From the NCBI GenBank assembly GCA_910587805.1, contig CAJUNM010000019.1, positions 1 to 33,392 of the forward strand: 33,392 nt of DNA, read 5' to 3'. This DNA comes from an uncultured Christensenellaceae bacterium (lineage in GTDB: Bacteria > Bacillota > Clostridia > Christensenellales > Pumilibacteraceae). The translations under genes were made by a program, and so were the position numbers. Under the pieces are notes generated by a model. The model saw nothing but the letters and a program-made list of their open reading frames with translations, searched no databases and was not told where the DNA came from. Shown one piece after another: positions 17,682 through 26,649 of this stretch. Positions within the stretch are counted from its first letter, which is position 1; each line of letters starts with the position of its first letter.

Positions 17682-18341
17682 ATGAAGATCAAATGGTTGG
17701 GACACTCATCGTTTCTGCTTACGGAAAGCACGGGCATATCGGTATTGACCGATCCGTTCGATCCCGAGTTTGTCGGCTACGGTTACGACAAGCCGGCTGC
17801 GGACGTCGTTACAATATCGCACGGGCATGCCGATCATAATTATTTGAACGGCGTAAAGGAATATAAAGAAGTCTTGGATAAACCGGGGCAGCATGAGTAT
17901 AACGGTATACATATACTCGGCGTTCCGTCGTTCCACGACGATAAGGACGGCGCGGAACGCGGCAAAAACGTCATATTCAAATTTCGTATGGACGGCGTAA
18001 ATATATGTCACATGGGCGACATAGGCGAGCCTTGCAGTCCCGAGCTGATAGAGCGGTTGATGCCCGTAAACGTGCTCATGATCCCCGTCGGCGGAACGTA
18101 TACGACGGATGCGGACGCCGCTAAGGAATACGTGGATAGGCTCATGCCCGATATAGTCATACCGATGCACTACAAGGTCAAGCGCTGCGAACTCGATATA
18201 GATAAAGTCGAGCCGTTCACTCGACTTTTCGAGAGCGAGGCGGTGGAAGAGGATGTTGACGAGCTCGAGCTTGACCGCAACGACTTCAACGAGAGCGGAT
18301 CGTCTACGCGCGTTGTGGTGTTCGACAAAAAAGACCTGTAA
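17682..18341 (+). CDS. UPF0173 metal-dependent hydrolase (metallo-beta-lactamase fold)
   Basis: This 219-aa protein has the MBL zinc motif HGHADH (H47, H49, D51, H52). Further metal ligands lie in PSFHDD and HMGD, and near the C-terminus in IPMHY. The stretch PVGGTYTTDADAA is characteristic of UPF0173 (YtkL-like) proteins. These are cytoplasmic hydrolases with no agreed physiological substrate. The acid-rich tail (EAVEEDVDELELD) is a local feature. It has a GAGGG ribosome site and follows the 17279 gene by 10 nt. A strong terminator follows it. Confidence 0.9.
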   Translation: MKIKWLGHSSFLLTESTGISVLTDPFDPEFVGYGYDKPAADVVTISHGHADHNYLNGVKEYKEVLDKPGQHEYNGIHILGVPSFHDDKDGAERGKNVIFKFRMDGVNICHMGDIGEPCSPELIERLMPVNVLMIPVGGTYTTDADAAKEYVDRLMPDIVIPMHYKVKRCELDIDKVEPFTRLFESEAVEEDVDELELDRNDFNESGSSTRVVVFDKKDL

Positions 18342-18364
18342 TATCCAAAATAATACATAACGAT

Positions 18365-18387
18365 AAAGCGACGTCGGTCGCTTTTTT
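18365..18387 (+). terminator. Intrinsic terminator after the UPF0173 gene
   Basis: AAAGCGAC (18365-18372) pairs with GTCGCTTT (18377-18384) around GTCG, followed by TTT. Compact stem with a T tail of six in total: a textbook form. Confidence 0.9.
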
Positions 18388-18426
18388 CGTGCGACGGCAA
18401 AAAATAAACAAACCGCGCCCAAACAC

Positions 18427-18455
18427 TTGAAAACGAACGGTGTTTGTGTTATAAT
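18427..18455 (+). promoter_or_regulatory. Sigma-A promoter of ftsK
   Basis: TTGAAA (18427-18432), 17-nt spacer, TATAAT (18450-18455). The leader to the TTG start at 18512 would be about 50 nt. Confidence 0.8.
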
Positions 18456-18511
18456 GGTTAGGCGTAGAAGTGTCACGTATTTTTTCTACTGCTTTTTTCG
18501 GAGGCTTGATT

Positions 18512-21500
18512 TTGGCGCGTAAGGTTCGACAAAAAAATAATTCACGCAAGAGCGGCAATCACGACGTGCTTGCTATAGTTCTTATCGTGGTATCGGCTTT
18601 TCTGTTGCTGTGCATAGTGATCCCGCCGATATTGAGCGTAGTCAGTCAAACAGTATTCAGCGTGCTTTTGGGTACGTTCGGAATAGTTATTTATCCCGTG
18701 CTGGTAGCGACGCTTTTGGGCGGGGTATTCTTGTTCAATCGCCGCACGCCGTATGTGAGCGTCAAAACGGGCGTATGCTCGGCGTTGCTCGCGTTTTTCG
18801 CGCTTGTGATTTTGCAGCTTGCTACGTCGCACGCGTTTCTCAAACAGCCGTTCGGCGAATATATTTCGTCGGTCTATAACGCAAAGTATACCGTAGGCGG
18901 CGTGATAATGGGCACGATCGCGTTCGGGCTTAAAACCGCAATAACCGAGATCGGCTGCTACGTCGTTTTTTCTGTAGGTATTCTCGCCACGGTCGCCGTT
19001 ATGATAAATATTGTCGCGCTCATACGCAACAGACGCGCGCCCGTAAAAGAACCCGAAAAAAAGCCGCGCGGCGGATTTTTGTCCGATGCGGAATCCAAGC
19101 GCGTTACCGCGCTCGAAACACCGTCCAAACTGTACGTAGGACAGATCGCCCCGCGCTTGCCCGCCGATTACGGCATAGACGCGCTTTCGGGCACGGCGAG
19201 CGACTTGCCCGTGAACGAGCCGCGCCGCACGAGCGATTACGGCGCAATGCCTATTTATTCGTCGCCCGTTACGCCGCCGAGTTCGGGTATGGACAAGAAT
19301 GTCGCGCGCGACACGCTGTACGGCGGTTCCGACACGCTCAATATGCGTATGCTCGACGATTTCAATAATCAGGGCATGCAGAGCCGAAAAACTCAAGACG
19401 TACAGAGCGAGCGCAATACCGAATACATGCGCGACGTGCAAAGCGCGCAAAGCGTGTACGAAAGTTATGCAGAGCCGTCGCAGCCGACTTATGCCGAGCC
19501 GCACGTAAAAGTGGACGAGGACGCGCGGGCGAATCGCCCCAAGCGCGTAGATCACGACGAACCGCAGCTCGAGGTGCAGTTCCCGTCGCAACGCAATTAT
19601 TATTACAGCGACGAGGGCATCGAAACGGCGGAACTCGATATCAAAAAGCATTTGAGCGAGGATACCGAAAAGCGCAAGCAGTCGGAGATAGAGAGCGCGG
19701 CGCGCGACGAGCGTTATATCGCGCCCGCAACGCCGTCTTTTTCCTCGCGTGTGGATAACAGCCGCGTCGTGCGTCCCGACGGTATATTCAACGCACCCAA
19801 GGACGGCGGCAAATCGCAAAAGCCCGCGCCGACGGAAAAAATATCGCCGCTCGAAACCCCCGTGTCGGAATTTTCCGTTGCGGACAGTATAATCGTTTCG
19901 CCGGGTAAGAGCGACGACGAGCTTATAAAGTCGTTCGAGGAATTGCGCGGAGTGGGTAAAGCCGCGCCGTTGCCTGACGAAAACGAAATAATCGACGCTT
20001 CCGAACTCAACGGCAGATACGTCGAGGAACAAGAGACCGAGTCGGAACCGGTAGGCGAGATAATAGACGCCGCCGCGCCGTACGCGGAACCGAATACGGA
20101 CAGAGAAGAAATTTTCGACGGCACCGATTCCATGACTGTGGCGGGCGGACTTGTGATCGCAGACGGTCCTGCGGTCGATATGTCGGAAACTCACGATATT
20201 ACGAGCGATCTCATCGACGGCGAGGACAGGTCCGGCGCATACGTTGCCGCGGACGCCGAAACGGCAGAACCCGCGCCCGTGCAAAAATCCAAAGCCAAAA
20301 AGCTCGCGCCCATAGACAATCAAATATCTATGGATATGGTAATACGCGAAAAGGCGCAGTCTATAGTTGTGGACGATACCCGTCGTCGCAAGCGTTACGA
20401 CAATTATACGCCGCCGCCGATCGATCTGTTAAAGCCGTCGGTGCGCGAGGACGTGCCCGCCGAACTGTTGCAAGAGACTGCGACCACGCTCGAGGCGGTC
20501 ATGAGCGGGTTCTTGAAAGCGGATATAAAAGTAATTCGCATTGTTCCCGGTCCTACGGTTACGAGATACGAGTTGGAAGTGCCCTCCGGCGTTTCCGTCA
20601 AATCGATAGCAACGCGCTGTTCGGATATAGAATACGAGCTTGCCGCAGTCGGGCACGTGCGTGTTGAAGCGCCTATCCCCGGAAAACGCGCGGTCGGTAT
20701 AGAAGTTCCTAACGCACAAAAGGGCATAGTCGCATTGCGCGAGGTCGTGGAGTCGTCCGAATATAAAAACTCAAAGTCCTCGATGACGTCGGCGCTCGGC
20801 GTAGACATAGGCGGTGCGGTCGTATGTTGCAATCTCGAAAAGATCCCGCATCTTTTGATAGGCGGGCAAACGGGCAGCGGTAAGAGCGCATGCCTTAACG
20901 GTTTGATAATCAGCTTGCTTTACAGCGCTTCGCCGGACGACGTGCGGTTTATACTCATAGACCCCAAACGCGTCGAGTTTGCCAAGTACAACCACATGCC
21001 TCACTTGCTGTTCGATTCGATCATAACCGAGCCGAACGACGCATTCAGCGCGCTCAAATGGGCGAGCAACGAGATGGAACGGCGGTACATGATGATGGCA
21101 AAGTACGGCTGCAGTAATCTCGGAATGTATAACGAACTGCCGGATGTAAAAACAGGCAAGTCGGACAAGATGCCGCACATAATCATTATAGTGGACGAGC
21201 TTGCCGACCTCATGCTGTCTACGGCAAAGCACGAGATAGAGGAACGCATAAAAGTGATCTCGGCAAAAGCACGCGCGGCGGGCATTCACTTGATACTCGC
21301 GACGCAAAGCCCGCGTTCCGACGTATTGACGGGAACGATAAAAGCGAACATGACGGCATTTATCGCGTTCAAGGTTTCAAACCAGCTCGAATCTCGTATT
21401 ATTCTCGATACGATGGGTGCGGAAGCGCTCGTCGGTCAAGGCGATATGCTGTATTTCCCGTCGGGATATTTCGAGCCGCGCCGCTTGCAAGGCTCGTTCA

Positions 21501-21865
21501 TTACCGACGAGGAAGTTATCTCGGTCATTACGTATATCAAGGAAAACTGCGAGAGCGACTTCGACGAGGACGCCGCGAGCAAGATATACAACAGCAATCC
21601 CAACAGCGGAATGGGCGGACTCGATTCCGCCAAGGAAGACCCGATGTTCCAAGATATTCTCGCGTTCTGCATAAAGAACAAGCAAGCGTCTTCGTCGGGT
21701 ATACAGCGCAGATTCTCGATAGGCTATGCTCGCGCGTCGCGTATCGTCGAGTATATGGCGGAAGTCAATTATATAGGACCGAGCACAAACAATTCCAAAC
21801 CTCGCGAAGTGTATATCACCGCCGAAAAGTTCAAAGAACTGTTCGGCAGAGAGATCGACGAATAA
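18512..21865 (+). CDS. ftsK: DNA translocase FtsK/SpoIIIE
   Basis: A septal ATP-driven DNA pump that clears chromosome ends from the closing septum. An N-terminal membrane part with about four to five helices (about residues 18-175) is followed by a long, charged, low-complexity linker (about 185-620), longer than in Bacillus SpoIIIE. The motor has Walker A GGQTGSGKS (784-792) and Walker B IIIIVDELAD (890-899). The C-terminal winged-helix gamma domain (SGIQRRFSIGYARASRIVEYM) reads polar DNA sequences. I chose TTG at 18512 because GGAGG (18500-18504) lies seven nt before it; a GTG at 18470 would add 14 residues without a ribosome site. Length is 1117 aa. FtsK versus SpoIIIE function cannot be told apart here. 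Confidence 0.94.
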   Translation: MARKVRQKNNSRKSGNHDVLAIVLIVVSAFLLLCIVIPPILSVVSQTVFSVLLGTFGIVIYPVLVATLLGGVFLFNRRTPYVSVKTGVCSALLAFFALVILQLATSHAFLKQPFGEYISSVYNAKYTVGGVIMGTIAFGLKTAITEIGCYVVFSVGILATVAVMINIVALIRNRRAPVKEPEKKPRGGFLSDAESKRVTALETPSKLYVGQIAPRLPADYGIDALSGTASDLPVNEPRRTSDYGAMPIYSSPVTPPSSGMDKNVARDTLYGGSDTLNMRMLDDFNNQGMQSRKTQDVQSERNTEYMRDVQSAQSVYESYAEPSQPTYAEPHVKVDEDARANRPKRVDHDEPQLEVQFPSQRNYYYSDEGIETAELDIKKHLSEDTEKRKQSEIESAARDERYIAPATPSFSSRVDNSRVVRPDGIFNAPKDGGKSQKPAPTEKISPLETPVSEFSVADSIIVSPGKSDDELIKSFEELRGVGKAAPLPDENEIIDASELNGRYVEEQETESEPVGEIIDAAAPYAEPNTDREEIFDGTDSMTVAGGLVIADGPAVDMSETHDITSDLIDGEDRSGAYVAADAETAEPAPVQKSKAKKLAPIDNQISMDMVIREKAQSIVVDDTRRRKRYDNYTPPPIDLLKPSVREDVPAELLQETATTLEAVMSGFLKADIKVIRIVPGPTVTRYELEVPSGVSVKSIATRCSDIEYELAAVGHVRVEAPIPGKRAVGIEVPNAQKGIVALREVVESSEYKNSKSSMTSALGVDIGGAVVCCNLEKIPHLLIGGQTGSGKSACLNGLIISLLYSASPDDVRFILIDPKRVEFAKYNHMPHLLFDSIITEPNDAFSALKWASNEMERRYMMMAKYGCSNLGMYNELPDVKTGKSDKMPHIIIIVDELADLMLSTAKHEIEERIKVISAKARAAGIHLILATQSPRSDVLTGTIKANMTAFIAFKVSNQLESRIILDTMGAEALVGQGDMLYFPSGYFEPRRLQGSFITDEEVISVITYIKENCESDFDEDAASKIYNSNPNSGMGGLDSAKEDPMFQDILAFCIKNKQASSSGIQRRFSIGYARASRIVEYMAEVNYIGPSTNNSKPREVYITAEKFKELFGREIDE

Positions 21866-21932
21866 CCGCGCGCGGCGGATGCCGAACACGGAAACAATAA
21901 CACGAACGGACGATCAAGGAGCTTTTGAGTAA

Positions 21933-23255
21933 ATGAAAAACGTAGCCGTCATATCCCTCGGGTGTGATAAGAATAGAGTGGATACCGAACACATGCTGTT
22001 CGGCGTTTCGCGCGGCGGTTACGGCATTTCGGACGTTCCCGATGCGGACGTTATCATAGTCAACACCTGCGCTTTTATCGAGAGCGCGAGACAAGAGAGC
22101 ATAGACGCCATTTTGCAGTGCGCCGAGCTTAAAAAGACGGGCAAGTGCAAAAGACTGATAGTTACCGGCTGTTTGCCGCAAAAGTACCGCGCCGAGCTTG
22201 AGACGGAACTGCCCGAAGTGGATGCGTTTTTGGGCACGCGCGAGTACGACAAAATATTGGACGCTATCTCGCCGCGCGCCGAATATGCGGAAACCGCATG
22301 CGCGGGCGAGTACGACTTTTGCGCGGCGGAAAACTCGGGACGGCTGCTCACTACTTATCCGCACCTCGCTTACGTAAAGATTGCAGATGGATGCGACAAT
22401 AAATGCACGTTTTGCGCCATACCGTCCATTCGCGGCGCGTACATGTCTCGTCCGGTGCACGATATAGTGCGCGAAGTGCGTTCGCTTGTCGGCGACGGAG
22501 TAAAAGAGATTATACTTGTTGCTCAAGACGTAACGCGCTACGGCGAGGATATAGGCGCAAGTCTCGTTTCGCTTTTGACCGAACTCGAAAAAACGGACGT
22601 CGAAAAGATACGCTTGCTCTATTGCTATCCCGAACGGGTCGGCGACGAGCTTGTATCGAAAATATCGGGTTCGGACAAGATCGCAAAATACATAGACATT
22701 CCCGCGCAGCACGGTTCGGACAAGATACTCAAGCTCATGAACCGCAAGACCACGCGAGCCCGTCTCGTCGAGCTTTTCAAAAAACTGCATGCGCACGGAA
22801 TTGTTGTGCGCACCACGCTCATGGTCGGATTCCCCGGCGAGACCGAAACCGAGTTTGCCGAACTCGCGGAGTTCGTTCGCGAAGCGCGTCCCGAGTATGC
22901 AGGCATATTCGCATATTCCAAAGAGGACGGCACGGCAGCCGCGCGGCTGAAAGGACACGTAAGCAAGGCGGTCAAACGCGAGCGAGTAAACGCGCTCGGC
23001 GAAATTTGCACGGAGCTTACGCGCGGGTTTTGCCAAAGCCTTATCGGAAAGACAGTAACGGTGCTGTATGAAGATATAGATTTCGATAAAGATATGTTTG
23101 TCGGGCGCGCGGAATTTATGTCGCCCGAAGTTGACGGGCGCGTATATTTCACTGCGCGCGAGGCTAACGTAGGCGACAGCTACGAAGTGAAAATAACGGG
23201 TTGCGACGATTACGATCTGTACGGCGAAGTCGTCGAAGCAAATCAGGAGGACTGA
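21933..23255 (+). CDS. rimO: Ribosomal protein S12 methylthiotransferase RimO
   Basis: RimO is a radical SAM enzyme with two iron-sulfur clusters that adds a methylthio group to an Asp of ribosomal protein S12. The N-terminal cluster Cys are C11, C46 and C80. The radical SAM motif CxxxCxxC is at C154, C158, C161 in DGCDNKCTFCAIPSIRG. The VAQDVTRYGEDI and QHGSDKILKLMNR stretches and the C-terminal TRAM domain favour RimO over its tRNA-modifying relative MiaB. Length is 440 aa, complete. pgsA follows by 6 nt; rimO-pgsA-cinA-recA is a common Clostridia order. Confidence 0.95.
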   Translation: MKNVAVISLGCDKNRVDTEHMLFGVSRGGYGISDVPDADVIIVNTCAFIESARQESIDAILQCAELKKTGKCKRLIVTGCLPQKYRAELETELPEVDAFLGTREYDKILDAISPRAEYAETACAGEYDFCAAENSGRLLTTYPHLAYVKIADGCDNKCTFCAIPSIRGAYMSRPVHDIVREVRSLVGDGVKEIILVAQDVTRYGEDIGASLVSLLTELEKTDVEKIRLLYCYPERVGDELVSKISGSDKIAKYIDIPAQHGSDKILKLMNRKTTRARLVELFKKLHAHGIVVRTTLMVGFPGETETEFAELAEFVREARPEYAGIFAYSKEDGTAAARLKGHVSKAVKRERVNALGEICTELTRGFCQSLIGKTVTVLYEDIDFDKDMFVGRAEFMSPEVDGRVYFTAREANVGDSYEVKITGCDDYDLYGEVVEANQED

Positions 23256-23261
23256 CGGCAA

Positions 23262-23870
23262 ATGAACGTTGCGAATAAATTGACGATTGCGAGGATAGCG
23301 CTGATCCCGATATTCATAGTATTGGTGTTCGTCGAGTTCCCGTGGCACATGACCGCGGCAACTGCCGTGTTTTGCATTGCGTGCATTACGGACTTTTTCG
23401 ACGGATACATCGCGCGAAAAACCAACACGGTTTCCGCACTCGGCAAATTCCTCGATCCCATCGCCGATAAAATGCTTTGCGCATGCGCATTGATAGCCGT
23501 TTCGGTGCTTGCAATAACGGAGCCTGTAGTAGAGCACAAGGCGTTTTACATTTGTATTGTCATTTATACCATGGTCATTCTTTGCCGCGAGATAATGATC
23601 AGCGGTTTCCGTATTATCGCCGCAGATAAAGGCGTTGTGCTCGCCGCGGATATTTACGGAAAGATCAAGACCGCGTCGCAAATGGTCGCCCTGATCTTGC
23701 TGTTGCCCGTGAGCGACGTTTTCGGCATAGGCGGTCAAGGCGCGGAGCTTGCGAGCGCGATCATATTTTATATCGGGTTCGGACTGTTGTCGTTCTCGAT
23801 GATAATGACCGTTCTGTCGGGCGTGCGTTATATCGTTCTCAATAAAGCGGTGCTCAAGGGGGATAAATGA
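23262..23870 (+). CDS. pgsA: CDP-diacylglycerol-glycerol-3-phosphate 3-phosphatidyltransferase
   Basis: PgsA makes phosphatidylglycerol phosphate, the committed step to phosphatidylglycerol and cardiolipin, in the cytoplasmic membrane. The CDP-alcohol phosphotransferase signature is complete: D47-G48-x2-A51-R52-x8-G61-x3-D65-x3-D69. About five to six hydrophobic segments span the 202 aa. The start NKLTIARIALIP is typical. It sits between rimO and cinA; its stop overlaps the cinA start (ATGA), so the two are translationally coupled. Confidence 0.94.
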   Translation: MNVANKLTIARIALIPIFIVLVFVEFPWHMTAATAVFCIACITDFFDGYIARKTNTVSALGKFLDPIADKMLCACALIAVSVLAITEPVVEHKAFYICIVIYTMVILCREIMISGFRIIAADKGVVLAADIYGKIKTASQMVALILLLPVSDVFGIGGQGAELASAIIFYIGFGLLSFSMIMTVLSGVRYIVLNKAVLKGDK

Positions 23871-24943
23871 AAGTAGGGTTTTTGTCAATAGGCAGTTGTA
23901 AAACCGATATGCGCGCGGCGCAAATGGCGCTTTTCGATAGCGGACACAGCGCCGAAGCGTTTTTGACGGTTCAGCCCTCGTCTATAGAATGGGGCGTATC
24001 GCAACTTCGCGCCGTGTGCGACGCTATAGCGGTAGAAGGCGATACTGCTGCGTTCTACTCGGTGTATACCGATCTTACGGACAGCCCCGCTACGTTCGAG
24101 CGCGACGGAAAACTGTTCGGCATAGCGAAAGCCGTAACCGAAGATTGGCTGTACGACGTTTTCATTCCGCTCGTCAATTCCAAAAACAAACGCTCGCGTT
24201 TCGAGGTAATTATTTTCAAGACTTTCGGAAAGAGCGAAGACGAACTGAAAAATATACTCAAGGATTATACGAAACGCAGCAGCAAGGTCAAGATCGCGCT
24301 GTTTCCCGATTTTTTGGAGTGCGAAGTGCATGCGCGCTGTTCGGCGAGCATGCCTCGAACGGAGCTGACCGATATTTCGGGCAAGCTGAACGAGTTGCTT
24401 TATAAATTCACGTACGCATACGACCGCACGAGCGTGACAGAGTGCGTCGCGCAATTGCTTAAAGAGCAAAAACTCAAGATAAAGACCGCCGAATCGTTTA
24501 CGGGCGGTTCTATCGCAAAAGAATTGACGTCCGTTTCGGGCGCGAGCGAATATTTTGCCGAAGGTCTCGTCACGTATTCCGTGGCGTCCAAGATAAGCCG
24601 CTTGAACATACCCGCGGAAACCATAGCGAGCAGCGGCGTAGTGAGCCGCGATACCGCATACAACATGGCGGTCGGTCTGATAGAAAGCCGCAATTGCGAT
24701 ATCGCCATAGCCACTACGGGAAACGCAGGACCGACGGTGGGCGGCAACGGTCAAACGGGCGAGTGTTATATTTCGATCGGAGACAGCGAGCTTGTCCACA
24801 CCTATAAATACACGTTCGACGGTACGCGCGAAGAGAATATACGCAGCGGCGTTAAGAACGCAATGTTTTTGCTTTACGACTATCTCGAGCGGCGCAGAAT
24901 ACTTCTTAATAAAGAACGCGCGTCCGATAGAGACGGCGAGTGA
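23867..24943 (+). CDS. cinA: CinA-family protein: intact C-terminal amidohydrolase domain, degenerate N-terminal domain
   Basis: The C-terminal half (about residues 190-345) is a clear CinA/PncC domain, which deamidates nicotinamide mononucleotide in NAD salvage. It contains KTAESFTGGSIA, SGASEYFAEGLVTYS, IASSGVVS and IATTGNAGP. The N-terminal half should be a MoCF-like ADP-ribose pyrophosphatase domain opening with G-D-E-L-L-x-G. Here it opens GFLSIGSCKTDMRAAQ, and the metal and nucleotide motifs are not recognisable. A middle KH-like segment (FKTFGKSEDELKNIL) is kept. At 358 aa it is shorter than the usual 410-420. It is coupled to pgsA and followed by recA, as in many Firmicutes. The first activity is probably lost. 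Confidence 0.88.
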   Translation: MKVGFLSIGSCKTDMRAAQMALFDSGHSAEAFLTVQPSSIEWGVSQLRAVCDAIAVEGDTAAFYSVYTDLTDSPATFERDGKLFGIAKAVTEDWLYDVFIPLVNSKNKRSRFEVIIFKTFGKSEDELKNILKDYTKRSSKVKIALFPDFLECEVHARCSASMPRTELTDISGKLNELLYKFTYAYDRTSVTECVAQLLKEQKLKIKTAESFTGGSIAKELTSVSGASEYFAEGLVTYSVASKISRLNIPAETIASSGVVSRDTAYNMAVGLIESRNCDIAIATTGNAGPTVGGNGQTGECYISIGDSELVHTYKYTFDGTREENIRSGVKNAMFLLYDYLERRRILLNKERASDRDGE

Positions 24944-24988
24944 TATTCCGATTATTACGATCAGTTAAAAAACTCATAAGAGGTAATT

Positions 24989-26068
24989 ATGGATAAAAAG
25001 GAAAAATTCAAAGTTTACAACACCGACATGACCCCCGTCGAAAAGGAAAAGGCGCTCGCCGAGACCATTGCCCAGATAGAAAAGACATACGGCAAAGGCT
25101 CGATCATGCGCATGACCGATTCGGTGGTAAACAAGGTCGATTCCGTGCCCACGGGTTGCTTGGCGCTCGATCTTGCGCTCGGCATCGGCGGTTTGCCGCG
25201 CGGCAGAATTGTGGAGATCTACGGACCCGAATCGAGCGGTAAAACCACGCTGTCGTTGCACGTTATTGCGGAAACGCAAAAAGCGGGCGGCATGGTAGCG
25301 TTTATAGACGCGGAGCACGCGCTCGATCCCGTTTACGCGCAAGCGCTCGGTATCGACTTGTCGAGACTGTATATTTGCCAGCCCGATAACGGCGAACAAG
25401 CGCTCGATATTGCCGAAGCGCTCATGCGTTCCGCCGCGATGGACGTTATAGTAATCGACTCCGTGGCAGCGCTCACGCCCAAGGCGGAGATCGACGGCGA
25501 GATCGGCGACAGTCATGTCGGTTTGCAAGCGCGTTTGATGTCACAAGCGTTGCGCAAGATAGCGGGAGTGTCCAACAAGACCAAGACTTGCATGATATTT
25601 ATCAATCAATTGCGCGAGAAGATAGGCGTTATGTACGGAAATCCCGAGGTTACGCCCGGCGGCAAGGCGCTCAAGTTTTACGCGAGCGTGCGTCTCGACG
25701 TCAGAAAAGGCGAGCCTATCAAGGAGTCGAGCGCGATCATAGGCAATCGCACAAAGATCAAAGTCGTTAAGAACAAGCTCGCGCCCCCGTTCAAGACGGT
25801 GGAAGTCGACTTGATATTCGGCAAGGGCTTTTCCAACGAAGGTTCGATATTGGATCTTGCCATCGAGTACGGCATTGTTCAAAAGAGCGGTTCGTGGTTC
25901 TCTTACAACGACGAACGTATCGGTCAAGGCAGAGAAACGGTCAAAAATCTCATGAACGAGAAACCCGATTTCAAAGCCGAGATAGAAGCCAAAGTACGCG
26001 CGCTCGTAGCCGAAAAGGGCGGTATCGGGTTTGATAATCCCGAGGGCGAGTCGAGCGACGAGGAATAA
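24989..26068 (+). CDS. recA: Recombinase A
   Basis: RecA forms filaments on single-stranded DNA, drives strand exchange and triggers the SOS response. Walker A is GPESSGKTT (79-87), and the second nucleotide motif is VIVIDSVAAL. The DNA-binding loops include RLMSQALRK and FINQLREKIGVMYGNPE. The C-terminal tail is acidic (PEGESSDEE). Length is 359 aa, full. The ribosome site AAGAGG precedes the ATG. I could find no clear LexA-type box (CGAAC-N4-GTTCG) in the 45-nt gap before it, so regulation may depend on the cinA transcript or another repressor. Confidence 0.98.
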   Translation: MDKKEKFKVYNTDMTPVEKEKALAETIAQIEKTYGKGSIMRMTDSVVNKVDSVPTGCLALDLALGIGGLPRGRIVEIYGPESSGKTTLSLHVIAETQKAGGMVAFIDAEHALDPVYAQALGIDLSRLYICQPDNGEQALDIAEALMRSAAMDVIVIDSVAALTPKAEIDGEIGDSHVGLQARLMSQALRKIAGVSNKTKTCMIFINQLREKIGVMYGNPEVTPGGKALKFYASVRLDVRKGEPIKESSAIIGNRTKIKVVKNKLAPPFKTVEVDLIFGKGFSNEGSILDLAIEYGIVQKSGSWFSYNDERIGQGRETVKNLMNEKPDFKAEIEAKVRALVAEKGGIGFDNPEGESSDEE

Positions 26069-26070
26069 CC

Positions 26071-26640
26071 ATGTTCGACTATTTGTCGGGAAAGATCGTT
26101 GCCGTCAGAGAAAACCGCGTAGTGCTCGATTGCGGCGGCGTTGGGTTCGCGCTCGTCTGCTCGGCTAACGCTTGCGCGGAGTACAGTCGAAAGACCGAAG
26201 CCAAAGTTCCCGTTTACCTTGCCGTGCGCGAGGACGCACTCGAGCTGTTCGGGTTCGTGTCCGAGCGCGAGAGAGAAGTTTTTATGTCGCTTATAGGCGT
26301 TTCGGGCGTGGGTGCAAAGCTCGCCGTCGGCGTTCTCGGCGGCATGAGTCTCGACGGCTTGATCGCCGCGATAGCGGACGGGAATGCCGCGACGCTGTCG
26401 TCGATCAAGGGTATAGGCAAAAAAACCGCAGAGCGTATTGTTGTGGAACTTAAAAGCGGCTTTGCCGAGTTTGCCACGAGCGCTGCGCCTACAGCGGACG
26501 GCGGAGCTGTGGACGAGCAAGCGCTCAATGCGCTGATCGGGCTGGGCTACGATAAACGCGAGGCGGAAACCGCCGTCAAAAAAGTAAACAAATCCGGCAT
26601 GACCACCGAACAGATAGTTTTCGCGGTGTTGCACGGATAG
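26071..26640 (+). CDS. ruvA: Holliday junction branch migration protein RuvA
   Basis: RuvA binds four-way junctions and loads the RuvB motor. The 189-aa protein shows the N-terminal OB domain (MFDYLSGKIVAVRENRVVLDCGGVGF begins the family pattern), and tandem helix-hairpin-helix motifs around LIGVSGVGAKLAVGVLGG and SIKGIGKKTAERIVVELK. A flexible Ala/Thr-rich linker leads to the C-terminal RuvB-contact domain (ALNALIGLGYDKREAETAV). It starts two nt after recA, using a GAGG site inside the recA end, and ruvB follows by nine nt. Confidence 0.96.
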   Translation: MFDYLSGKIVAVRENRVVLDCGGVGFALVCSANACAEYSRKTEAKVPVYLAVREDALELFGFVSEREREVFMSLIGVSGVGAKLAVGVLGGMSLDGLIAAIADGNAATLSSIKGIGKKTAERIVVELKSGFAEFATSAAPTADGGAVDEQALNALIGLGYDKREAETAVKKVNKSGMTTEQIVFAVLHG

Positions 26641-26649
26641 TCTTGCATT

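Noticed and set aside
18542..20323. 593-codon minus-strand frame opposite the ftsK membrane part and linker
   Set aside because: Basic, low-complexity mirror of the acidic linker of FtsK; no independent signals.
21831..23888. 685-codon minus-strand frame across rimO and pgsA
   Set aside because: Antisense to two secure genes and without family features; same codon-bias effect.
24944..24988. LexA/SOS box before recA
   Set aside because: No CGAAC-N4-GTTCG or close variant is visible in the gap.
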